DNA of 49,850 nucleotides. Source: Nocardia carnea. Its GTDB lineage: Bacteria > Actinomycetota > Actinomycetes > Mycobacteriales > Mycobacteriaceae. Under the pieces are notes generated by a model that was not told the DNA's origin, did not search any database, and saw nothing but the letters and a program-made list of their open reading frames with translations. Numbering within the stretch: position 1 is the first letter of the stretch; each line of letters starts with the position of its first letter. The stretch covers positions 1-49,850 of the forward strand of contig NZ_JARWOV010000195.1 in NCBI RefSeq assembly GCF_029868855.1, given 5' to 3'. The position numbers and the translations under genes were made by a program. Shown piece by piece: positions 8,451-14,757 of the stretch.

Positions 8451-9640
8451 CCGACCCGCAAGTCCCTGACGCTCTCACCCCCGCCCGCCTCGGCCCGGTG
8501 ACCCTCCGGAACCGGATCATCAAATCAGCGACCTTTGAGCATATGTCTCCTGGTGCGCTGGTCAGCGATGAACTCATCGATTTCCATCGTCGGCTGGCGG
8601 CCGGCGGAGTCGGGCTCACCACCGTCGCCTACTGCGCGGTCGCTCCGGAGGGCCGCACCGAAGTCGACCAGCTCTGGATGCGCGATGAGGCCGTCCCCGG
8701 GCTGCGCCGGCTCACCGATGCGGTGCACGAGCACGGTGGCGCTGTATCCGCGCAGATCGGACATGCCGGGCCGGTCGCGAATGGGAAATCGAACGGGCTG
8801 CCCGCACTGAGCGCGTCCCGGCGGATCACGCCGATGGGTCCGCGTATCACCCATGCCGCGACACTGGGCGATATCGCCAGGATCCGGGAAGCGCACGGTA
8901 CGGCGACCCGATACGCTATCGAATCCGGTTTCGACGCCGTCGAAATCCATTTCGGGCACAACTATTTCGCGAGTTCCTTCCTGAGCCCGCTGCTCAACAA
9001 GCGCACCGATTCCTACGGCGGCTCTCTGGGCAACCGGGCCCGGTTGGTGCGCGAGACCGCCGCCGAGGTCCGTGCGGCCGCCGGTGACCGGATCGCGGTG
9101 ATCGCGAAACTCAATATGGACGACGGCGTGCCCGGCGGTTTCTGGCTCGACGAGGCGATTCAAGTCGCGCGATGGCTCGAAGAAGACGGCAGCCTGGACG
9201 CCATCGAACTGACCATCGGTAGTTCGCTGCTCAATCCGATGTACTTGTTCAAGGGTGACGCGCCGCTGGCCGAATTCGGCGCGGTGATGCCGCCGCTGAT
9301 GCGGTTCGGGGTGAAGCTGGCCGGGAAGTACTTTCTGCACAGCTACCCGTACGAGGATCTGTTCATGCTCGATGCGGCACGCCAGATCCGCGCCAACGTG
9401 GATATGCCCCTGGTACTGCTGGGCGGAATCACCGACAAGACCGCGATGGACACCGCGATGGCCGAAGGTTTCGAGTTCGTCGCCATGGCCCGGGCGCTGC
9501 TGCGTGAACCGGACCTGATCAATCGGATCCGCGCAGACCACGAAGCGAAATCGCTGTGCATCCACTGCAATAAGTGTATGCCGACGATTTTCTACGGTAC
9601 GCACTGCCCGCTGGCCACTCCGAGGGTAGCGGCCGGCTAG
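8447..9640 (+). CDS. NADH:flavin oxidoreductase, Old Yellow Enzyme family
   Basis: A 397-aa FMN TIM-barrel oxidoreductase, single domain, that typically reduces activated C=C bonds (2-enoates, cyclic enones). Visible features are the N-terminal TPARLGPVTLRNRII segment, the active-site pattern QIGHAGP and HFGHNYFASSFLSPLLNKRTDSYGGS, and the phosphate-binding GGI and FVAMARALLREPDL. The C-terminus has a cysteine cluster C-x2-C-x2-C-x9-C (CIHCNKC...C). That is reminiscent of the Fe-S site of 2,4-dienoyl-CoA reductases, but the following FAD domain is absent. GGAAGG/AGGA precedes the ATG, which overlaps the BVMO stop (ATGA). It could saturate an enone before or after ring oxygenation. Confidence 0.9.
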   Translation: MTDPQVPDALTPARLGPVTLRNRIIKSATFEHMSPGALVSDELIDFHRRLAAGGVGLTTVAYCAVAPEGRTEVDQLWMRDEAVPGLRRLTDAVHEHGGAVSAQIGHAGPVANGKSNGLPALSASRRITPMGPRITHAATLGDIARIREAHGTATRYAIESGFDAVEIHFGHNYFASSFLSPLLNKRTDSYGGSLGNRARLVRETAAEVRAAAGDRIAVIAKLNMDDGVPGGFWLDEAIQVARWLEEDGSLDAIELTIGSSLLNPMYLFKGDAPLAEFGAVMPPLMRFGVKLAGKYFLHSYPYEDLFMLDAARQIRANVDMPLVLLGGITDKTAMDTAMAEGFEFVAMARALLREPDLINRIRADHEAKSLCIHCNKCMPTIFYGTHCPLATPRVAAG

Positions 9641-9674
9641 CCGACGCGGGATACGGCGCGCATCGATCCGGGCG

Positions 9675-9689
9675 TTCCGGTGACCGGGA
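9675..9689. promoter_or_regulatory. STGA dyad operator candidate 1
   Basis: TTCCG-GTGAC-CGGGA, matching the consensus TTCCR-STGAN-CGGRA at 15 of 15 positions. It lies 35 bases after the Old Yellow Enzyme stop and upstream of the four-cysteine protein gene, so it may mark a separate promoter for that gene and the hydrolase behind it. Confidence 0.5.
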
Positions 9690-9760
9690 GGCACCGGTCC
9701 CGCCGGTGGCGGAGCCGATACCGTCGCATCGTGCCGATGCCGAGCATGAGGAGTAATCGA

Positions 9761-9796
9761 ATGATGCGCGATTCCGGTATGCGGGGGTGGACGTGA
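9761..9796 (+). other. Possible 11-codon leader peptide
   Basis: ATG 9761 with a well placed GAGGAG (9748-9753) opens an 11-codon frame (MMRDSGMRGWT) whose TGA overlaps the ATG at 9796 of the next gene (TGATG). Start, Shine-Dalgarno and coupling are all visible, but nothing else shows that the peptide is made. Confidence 0.35.
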
Positions 9797-10056
9797 TGAC
9801 AATGCGTCCGCTCGCCTGCGAAAAGTGCGGTACTCGGGTCCTGGTGGAAAAGTTCAGTCCGGTCCATACAGCGGTGCAATGGACCGCCGACGCTCGGGAA
9901 TGCCCGGTGATCTCGGCCCGTAGGCTGGGCATCGGCGAACGGGAACGCGGATGCGAGGCCCTGCACCGCAGCATCGATCACGCGGTGCGGGAGCACGAAC
10001 TGTACGAATCCCGGATCGAACTGCCTCGTGACGACGCGATACCCAGGCTGCATTGA
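9796..10056 (+). CDS. Small four-cysteine protein, copy 1 (putative metal or Fe-S carrier)
   Basis: An 86-aa protein that I cannot name. It has four cysteines, C8-x2-C11-x24-C36-x16-C53. It aligns with the protein at 14488-14757 (C-x2-C-x25-C-x15-C): both share the C-x2-C pair, a following LV-x-K, HTAVQW or QTSVQW, the third and fourth Cys and a final helix. The C11-to-C53 distance (42) is identical in the two. Four conserved Cys in a small soluble protein suggest a bound zinc or Fe-S centre. Copy 2 is translationally coupled to a Rieske oxygenase and copy 1 follows an oxygenase operon, so an electron-transfer or accessory role is plausible but unproven. The start at ATG 9796 is favoured by GGGGGTGG at 9783-9790 and by coupling to a short upstream frame; GTG 9787 is an alternative. 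Confidence 0.7.
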   Translation: MTMRPLACEKCGTRVLVEKFSPVHTAVQWTADARECPVISARRLGIGERERGCEALHRSIDHAVREHELYESRIELPRDDAIPRLH

Positions 10057-10141
10057 CGGGCGCTGTTCCGGGACTTCGACGGCGTGTGATCCGTCCGGTG
10101 CAGCGGTAACGGTGCCGGCCGCCGGTTTTGAGGGCGTGCTG

Positions 10142-10156
10142 TGCCGCTGACCGGGA
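10142..10156. promoter_or_regulatory. STGA dyad operator candidate 2
   Basis: TGCCG-CTGAC-CGGGA, 14 of 15 to the consensus and only one base different from the site at 39253-39267. It is centred about 52 bases before the ATG of the C-C hydrolase, a normal operator position. Confidence 0.5.
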
Positions 10157-10200
10157 GTATGCGCCGACAAGCTGCCGTACCGGTGGCAGGCTCGGTATCC

Positions 10201-11067
10201 ATGAGTACCCCAGTCGATTCCCGAACCGTTCCCGAATTGCGTGAGCTGCCGACCGAGCGCGGCGTTCTGCGGTACCGCGAGGCCGGGGACGGCCCGCCGC
10301 TGTTGCTGCTGCACGGGTCGGGTCCCGGTGTCACCGGGTGGCGCAACTTCGGCGGTAACTTCGCCACCTTCGCCGAGCATTACCGGACCCTGGTCCTGGA
10401 ACTGCCCGGATTCGGTGTCAGCGACGATTTCGGGGCGGTGCACCCGATGATGTCCGCCCAGCAGGCGGTCACCGCGTTCCTCGACGGGCTCGGGCTCGAC
10501 CGGGGCCGCATCATCGGTAACTCGATGGGCGGATTCGTGGCCACCGATTTCGCGCTCGCCGCCCCCGACCGGGTGGAGCGGCTGGTCACCATCGGCGGTA
10601 TCGGGACGCCGGTGCTCAGCCCGCAGCCGGGGGAGGGCATCATCCGGCTCAGCGAGTTCGTCGACAACCCCACCCGTGAATCCCTCATGGCGTGGCTGCG
10701 CTCGATGGTGTTCGACCAGTCGCTGGTGACCGCGGAACTGATCGAACAGCGCTGGGAGCAGGCCACCGATCCGGCGACGCTGGAGAATTCCCGCCGGATG
10801 TACAGCAGTGCGGCGCTGGCCCGGATGGCCGCGGCCGCGCGCAGTGTGGATGCCACCCCGAACTGGGCGAAACTGGGCGGGCTCGCGGTACCGACCCTCG
10901 TCACCTGGGGACGCGACGATCGGGTCAGCCCCGTCGATATGGCGTTGCTCCCGATGCGCACGCTCCGCAACGGAGAGGTGCATATCTTCCCCAACTGCGG
11001 CCACTGGGTGATGATCGAGCAGAAAGAAGCCTGGGAAGCTACCGTCCTGGCGTTCCTGCGCCGCTGA
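10201..11067 (+). CDS. Meta-cleavage-product C-C hydrolase (BphD/HsaD-like alpha/beta hydrolase)
   Basis: A 288-aa alpha/beta hydrolase, the usual length for hydrolases (286-291 aa) that split the C-C bond of extradiol cleavage products. The family oxyanion segment LLLHGSGPGVTGW, nucleophile elbow GNSMGG (Ser in a G-N-S-M-G-G context as in MhpC/BphD/HsaD), Asp in WGRDDRVSP and His in NCGHWVMIE are all present. The ATG at 10201 gives the family N-terminus; GTG 10141 would add 20 residues and overlap the STGA dyad at 10142. With the dioxygenase at 831 and the HsaA-like oxygenases it completes a hydroxylate-cleave-hydrolyse module. Its last 29 bases overlap the convergent gene at 11039. Confidence 0.9.
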   Translation: MSTPVDSRTVPELRELPTERGVLRYREAGDGPPLLLLHGSGPGVTGWRNFGGNFATFAEHYRTLVLELPGFGVSDDFGAVHPMMSAQQAVTAFLDGLGLDRGRIIGNSMGGFVATDFALAAPDRVERLVTIGGIGTPVLSPQPGEGIIRLSEFVDNPTRESLMAWLRSMVFDQSLVTAELIEQRWEQATDPATLENSRRMYSSAALARMAAAARSVDATPNWAKLGGLAVPTLVTWGRDDRVSPVDMALLPMRTLRNGEVHIFPNCGHWVMIEQKEAWEATVLAFLRR

Positions 11068-11752
11068 CGCGAGGGCCTTCCTCGGTTGCCGAGATGAGTT
11101 CCGGCGCCGGGTCGATCACCGGCGCCGGAATCGCGCAGAAGCTGTGGCAGATACGGTCTTTGACGATCTGGTTCGGGCTTTCGGGATCGAACCATTGATC
11201 CACCATGGCCCAGTGCACCGGATGGTTCATATAGGGTCCGAGCAGCCCGTCGACGTCGGTGAATTCCTGCTCCCAGACATGCGTCCATTGCGAGGTGCCC
11301 GCGGCCCGGTCGACGCGGCTGAGCTGCCACGCCCGGATCGCCGGGATATGGTGCGGCATCTGCAGCGTCGCGTGTTCGAACCGCGCGATCTCCGCCGGTG
11401 CGGCGGCATCGTCCACGCGTAAGAGCAGGGTGCGGTATACCGTCGACGGGCCCGCGTCCCGCCGTTGCCCGGACCGGCCGTCAGGGTACTCGACGGAGTC
11501 GATATGTTCGATCGCTGAGCCGATCATGGCCTCGTCGACGGTATCGCGGTGCGCGAGCCAGGCGGATTTCGACGCAAATCGGAAATGCGCAAGAAGATCG
11601 CCACCGTTGCGGACGCCCGGAAGAGTCCGGGCGACCAGTGGCTTCCGGACGTATGCCGCTTCGGCTGCCGCGGTGATGCGTTTGATTGTCATGTTCGTGG
11701 TTATCTCGTCGACAGGGTCAGCGAGGTGTAGCAGGAACGTCACCTCATACAT
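11039..11752 (-). CDS. Tandem stress-responsive A/B-barrel (Dabb/EthD-like) protein
   Basis: A 237-aa protein with two ferredoxin-like alpha/beta-barrel halves: residues 1-90 (MYEVTFLLHL..., WLAHRDTVDEAM) and about 105-210 (TVYRTLLLRVDD, MPHHIPAIRAWQLSRV, WTHVWEQEFTDVDGLLGPYMNHPVHW). Dabb/EthD-type proteins form barrels around small ligands and often accompany degradation clusters; some catalyse isomerisation or cyclisation. The ATG at 11752 overlaps the preceding gene by 8 bp (ATGTATGA), so the two are one unit. The 3' end overlaps the convergent hydrolase by 29 bp. No catalytic role can be assigned. Confidence 0.7.
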   Translation of the reverse strand: MYEVTFLLHLADPVDEITTNMTIKRITAAAEAAYVRKPLVARTLPGVRNGGDLLAHFRFASKSAWLAHRDTVDEAMIGSAIEHIDSVEYPDGRSGQRRDAGPSTVYRTLLLRVDDAAAPAEIARFEHATLQMPHHIPAIRAWQLSRVDRAAGTSQWTHVWEQEFTDVDGLLGPYMNHPVHWAMVDQWFDPESPNQIVKDRICHSFCAIPAPVIDPAPELISATEEGPRVSGAGTPGR

Positions 11753-12092
11753 CGCACAGCCCTTCCACGTCCTCGGCGCGGCCCGCCATGGAACGGGTCC
11801 GTTCGACGATCATCGGCGCCATCGATTCCCACCACTGGGCCGGTTCGGGATCGTGCCGGGCCCTGATGGTCGCCGCCCACCATGCCCTGGGGCCCTGCAC
11901 CGTCCAGGTGGCGGTGACGGTGTTCGTCTCACCGTCGATCCAGGCCGGTGGGCTCACCAGGATCCGGTCGAGGGTCAGTCCCCGCTCGCGTGCCCGCGGT
12001 GCGTAGCCGCCGAGATACGCGTCGATGAAGGCGCGTGCACTGCCGGGTCTGAGCACGATCCGGTCGACGATATATATGGTGCGGTGGTCCAT
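11745..12092 (-). CDS. Small alpha/beta-barrel (NIPSNAP/Dabb-type) protein
   Basis: A 115-aa protein starting MDHRTIYIVDRIVL. The pattern (beta strand, RPGSARAFIDAYLGGYAPRARERGL helix, LVSPPAWID strand, TVTATWTVQG strand, then a Trp-rich helix AWWAATIRARHDPEPAQWW) fits a single dimeric ferredoxin-like barrel of the NIPSNAP/Dabb kind. I do not recognise a named family. The frame is open far upstream, but the ATG at 12092 lies at the edge of the divergent promoter region shared with the PadR gene and gives the natural fold boundary; no good Shine-Dalgarno is seen. It is translationally coupled to the Dabb gene at 11752. Confidence 0.65.
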   Translation of the reverse strand: MDHRTIYIVDRIVLRPGSARAFIDAYLGGYAPRARERGLTLDRILVSPPAWIDGETNTVTATWTVQGPRAWWAATIRARHDPEPAQWWESMAPMIVERTRSMAGRAEDVEGLCDV

Positions 12093-12134
12093 GAACCGAA
12101 CGTAGGCGCTACCGTCCGGGCCGGAACCGGTGTC

Positions 12135-12149
12135 TCCCGGTGGCCGGGA
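12135..12149. promoter_or_regulatory. STGA dyad operator candidate 3
   Basis: TCCCG-GTGGC-CGGGA within a longer perfect dyad (CTCCCGG-TGG-CCGGGAG, 12134-12150). It sits in the 93-base divergent region between the barrel-protein operon (starts 12092, -) and the PadR gene (starts 12186, +), 36 bases from the PadR ATG, so it could serve both. Confidence 0.45.
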
Positions 12150-12185
12150 GCGGTCGTCCTCGAAGGCCTTGTAGGCTGCACGATC

Positions 12186-12854
12186 ATGGCCGCCGACCTC
12201 GATTCGTACCCCGACTTGCCCGCGACCAGTTGGGCTGTCCTGGGCATGTTGTCCTTCGGCGAGGAACTGACGGGCAACGATCTGAAGAAATGGGCGGATT
12301 GGAGTATCGGCTTCTTCTACTGGAGCCCGTCGGTGAGCCAGGTGTACGGCGCGCTGGAGAAGCTCGAGGATCTGGCCTTGGTGGGGTCCCGGGTGGTTTC
12401 CGACGAGGGCGTGCGTGGTCGGCGCCTCTACCGGATCTCCGAGATCGGCCTTCGCGCGTTGCGGAACTGGTCGCGCGATGCCGAGGTCGAGATGCCGGTG
12501 CTCAAACACAGTGTGATGCTTCGCCTGTACCTGGGACACCTGCACGACCCCGATCAGCTGAAAGAGATCGTGCACAGGCATATCGAGAACCTGCGCGAGC
12601 GCGCCCGGCAGGCGCGGTCGCACGCCGACCACTCCGAACCGGAACCCGCGTGGGCGTTCACCCAGATGAGCCTGCGCTGGTCGCAACGGTATTTCGCGGC
12701 CGAGATCGAACTGGCCGAACAGTTACTCGCCGAGATCGATGATGTGGCCGCCCGGTATCGCGAATCGGCGGTACGCGACGAACACGATATGCCGATGCCA
12801 CGGCAGCCGGGTAGGTGGCGCACGGTCGGGGAAGATCTCTCCGACCGTGCATGA
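12186..12854 (+). CDS. PadR-family transcriptional regulator
   Basis: A 222-aa regulator. The N-terminal winged helix is typical of PadR (SWAVLGMLSFGEELTGNDLKKW ... VYGALEKLEDLALV, then GRRLYRISEIG), followed by a long helical C-terminal dimerisation domain (residues 105-190) as in the larger, Vir-type PadR proteins. It is a clear paralogue of the PadR at 46942-47637: both have KKWADWSI-x-x-FYWSPS, RGRRLYRI, LKH-x-VMLR and QRY-x-AAE. It is divergent from the barrel-protein operon and carries an STGA dyad 36 bases upstream. PadR proteins usually repress and often bind phenolic or lipophilic ligands; which units it controls is not known. Confidence 0.9.
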   Translation: MAADLDSYPDLPATSWAVLGMLSFGEELTGNDLKKWADWSIGFFYWSPSVSQVYGALEKLEDLALVGSRVVSDEGVRGRRLYRISEIGLRALRNWSRDAEVEMPVLKHSVMLRLYLGHLHDPDQLKEIVHRHIENLRERARQARSHADHSEPEPAWAFTQMSLRWSQRYFAAEIELAEQLLAEIDDVAARYRESAVRDEHDMPMPRQPGRWRTVGEDLSDRA

Positions 12855-12872
12855 ACACGCCGAATCAGCCGG

Positions 12873-13652
12873 TCAGCCCTCGGTCAGGACGCTGGGCGCG
12901 GTGGGCAGGGAGCGTAATATGTTGCGGCGCTGCAGTGTAGGCGTAACGCGCACTCCGGCGGAGACGCTGCGCCAGATCGCGTGTGCGGTGAGCTGGACGG
13001 GACTGATCATCCGGCTGTCGAAGGTCATCCGGGTCAGCGGTCCGCAGATGGAGACCGCTGTGGTTGCCTCACCTGCTGGGCCGATCGGTGCGGCGATACA
13101 TCCGAAACCGCTCAAAATGCCGTTGCGCTCGGTGGCGTAGCCGAGGTCGCGGATCCGGGCGTCCGCCGGCATGTCACCGCCGTTGAAGGCCAGCAGTGCT
13201 TTTCCCAGTGCAGTCTGCCTAGCCGGCAATCGCCCGCCCACTCGGGTCGGAACGAGCCCTGCGAAACGACCGCCGGTCTTGTCGAGGTATACGACATCGT
13301 CGCCGTCGAGTACCGCCAGGTGTACCACCAGTCCGGTTGCCCGATAGAGATGGTGGAGGTGCTCGCTGGAGGCAGCATGGATCCGATCCTGGTGTACCGC
13401 GAGCGAGCCCAGTTCGACCAGCCTGATTCCGAGACTGTAGCTGCGTCCTTCCCGTCGAAGCCAGCGCAGGTGAACGAGCCGGTCAAGCATTCGATGGGCG
13501 GACGAGCGGGGTAAGCCGGTGCGGAGGACGACGTCCGCCAATCCGAGGCTTTCGCTCCCGTCGAAGGCGTCCAACACGAGCGAGATGCGGTCGAGAATCG
13601 CACTGGGGGTCGCGGCCGTACCGGGCTGCATCTCCTGGCTGGTGATAGTCAT
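12873..13652 (-). CDS. IclR-family transcriptional regulator, copy 1
   Basis: A 259-aa regulator with the N-terminal winged HTH (LGLADVVLRTGLPRSSAHRMLDRLVHLRWL, about residues 36-66) and the C-terminal effector-binding domain (ATGLVVHLAVLDGDDVVYLDKTGG, ARQTALGKALLAF, GFGCIAAPI). It ends 18 bases from the convergent PadR gene and is divergent from the thioesterase gene. The 247-base intergenic region holds an 18-bp perfect dyad 43 bases before its start (possible autoregulation) and an STGA dyad near the thioesterase. IclR proteins very often control aromatic and ring-cleavage operons, and this one is a good candidate for a cluster-wide regulator (inference). Confidence 0.92.
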   Translation of the reverse strand: MTITSQEMQPGTAATPSAILDRISLVLDAFDGSESLGLADVVLRTGLPRSSAHRMLDRLVHLRWLRREGRSYSLGIRLVELGSLAVHQDRIHAASSEHLHHLYRATGLVVHLAVLDGDDVVYLDKTGGRFAGLVPTRVGGRLPARQTALGKALLAFNGGDMPADARIRDLGYATERNGILSGFGCIAAPIGPAGEATTAVSICGPLTRMTFDSRMISPVQLTAHAIWRSVSAGVRVTPTLQRRNILRSLPTAPSVLTEG

Positions 13653-13695
13653 GCTGTGGCTCCCTTGCCTACCTACGCCATCGCTCTGACATGGC

Positions 13696-13713
13696 TATTT
13701 CTAATAGGAAATA
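13696..13713. promoter_or_regulatory. 18-bp palindrome, candidate IclR operator
   Basis: TATTTC-TAATAG-GAAATA, perfect 6-bp arms with a 6-base spacer, 43 bases upstream of the IclR start, in an unusually AT-rich patch of the divergent region. The overlapping GGAAATATTGCC resembles the TGGAAAT/ATTTCCA half-sites known for E. coli IclR. Confidence 0.45.
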
Positions 13714-13842
13714 TTGCCATATACCCGTCGGTATGTGAAGCAGCTCACGAAACGTGGTGGTCGTAGCTGTACCCGCCCGGACGTGGCGAGGCACACCAGT
13801 GCCCACGGCCGAGCCGGCCCGCCACCCCGGTTCCCGGTGTTG

Positions 13843-13857
13843 TTTCGGTGAGCGGAC
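13843..13857. promoter_or_regulatory. STGA dyad operator candidate 4
   Basis: TTTCG-GTGAG-CGGAC, 42 bases before the thioesterase ATG at 13900. Two positions deviate from the consensus (T3 and C15). Confidence 0.4.
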
Positions 13858-13899
13858 ACCCGCGGGCGGAGACGACAAGGCATATCGGAGGATCGGAGC

Positions 13900-14403
13900 A
13901 TGGGACGAGGTATTCCGACAGCTCAGCAGATCCGTGAGATTCCTGCCGCGCTCTCCGCGGCGGTGACCGCGCATGAGATCGATGACAACGGCCATATGAA
14001 TGTGGTGCATTACCTGGACCTCAGCTCACAGGGCGCGGACGTGCTGATGCGTGAGCTGGGCGTGAACGAGAGTTACCGCGCGCAGCGGCGGCTCGGGGTG
14101 TTCACCGCCGAACACCATCTTGTCTACTACAGCGAACTACGCGAGCGCGATCCGTTCACCGTGCACGTCCGGGTCCTCGAACGCAGTGATAAGGCGATCC
14201 ATCTGATGACCTTCCTGGTGGACGACAAACGCGACGTACTGTCCAACACGCTCGAGATCATGCTGGTGCACGTCGATCTCGACAAGCGCCGCGCAAGCCC
14301 GGTCCCGGACAACCTTGCGGCGGCTCTTGATCGCAAAGTAGCGGCGGGCAATGCGCTGACCTGGCCGGCGCCGGTATGCGGTTCGCTGCGCATCCGACGC
14401 TGA
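13900..14403 (+). CDS. Hotdog-fold acyl-CoA thioesterase
   Basis: A 167-aa hotdog protein of the 4HBT type. The signature DDNGHMNVVHYLDL carries the Asp/Asn, Gly, His, Met, Asn motif at the start of the long helix, and the later strand ELRERDPFTVHVRVLERSDKAIHLMTFLVD is typical of the fold. GGAGGA lies just upstream of the ATG at 13900. It is monocistronic, divergent from IclR and convergent with the Rieske operon. It would hydrolyse a CoA thioester of a pathway intermediate, perhaps to release CoA from dead-end acids; the substrate is unknown. Confidence 0.85.
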   Translation: MGRGIPTAQQIREIPAALSAAVTAHEIDDNGHMNVVHYLDLSSQGADVLMRELGVNESYRAQRRLGVFTAEHHLVYYSELRERDPFTVHVRVLERSDKAIHLMTFLVDDKRDVLSNTLEIMLVHVDLDKRRASPVPDNLAAALDRKVAAGNALTWPAPVCGSLRIRR

Positions 14404-14451
14404 CCGCCGCGGAGCCCGGGGCCCACGAGAGCATGCGGCCGGTGACCGGGC

Positions 14452-14478
14452 CGGGCACGCTCACGGTGGGCGTGCCCG
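14452..14478. terminator. Bidirectional hairpin between convergent genes
   Basis: A 9-bp perfect stem CGGGCACGC (14452-14460) / GCGTGCCCG (14470-14478) with a 9-base loop, in the 84-base gap between the thioesterase stop and the stop of the convergent four-cysteine gene. There is no U-run, as is common in high-GC actinobacteria. Confidence 0.55.
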
Positions 14479-14487
14479 ACGATGCGG

Positions 14488-14757
14488 TCAGGCCGGCGGG
14501 CGCTCTACCACGTGCAGGGCGCCGGAGGCCGCGGCGCCCCGGATGGTTTCCCGCAGCTGCGAGCAGCCCGCCAGGGAAGGCCCCGGCATCGGTGCCGCGC
14601 CGAGTTCCCGGCACGTCGACAATGCCTCCGCGTTCCACTGGACGCTGGTCTGGTGCCAGCTGCTCTTCCGTACCAGCAGTTCGGCGGCGCACGCCCGACA
14701 GCGCAGCGGCTGCATGGGCGTATCGAGCAGGCGATTGTCGGCGCGGCCGGTGGTCAT
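14488..14757 (-). CDS. Small four-cysteine protein, copy 2, coupled to the Rieske oxygenase
   Basis: An 89-aa protein with C20-x2-C23-x25-C49-x15-C65, homologous to the protein at 9796-10056 (shared C-x2-C, LV-x-K, SVQW, and equal distance from second to fourth Cys). Its ATG overlaps the stop of the KshA-like gene by 4 bp (ATGA), so it is made in step with the oxygenase. The oxygenase needs an electron donor and no KshB-type reductase is in the window. A four-Cys carrier translated with it is therefore an attractive electron-transfer or assembly partner, but no known ferredoxin motif is matched and zinc binding is equally possible. The C-terminal 20 residues (ALHVVERPPA) appear disordered. 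I cannot name the family. Confidence 0.7.
   Translation of the reverse strand: MTTGRADNRLLDTPMQPLRCRACAAELLVRKSSWHQTSVQWNAEALSTCRELGAAPMPGPSLAGCSQLRETIRGAAASGALHVVERPPA

Noticed and set aside
8525..11004. Long minus-strand frames opposite the Old Yellow Enzyme and the C-C hydrolase
   Set aside because: Same signs of GC-driven shadow frames; no ribosome sites or domains.
14437..14452. GGCCG-GTGAC-CGGGC, similar to the STGA dyad
   Set aside because: It lies between two convergent genes directly beside a terminator hairpin, has mismatched outer arms, and cannot act on a promoter there; counted as chance.
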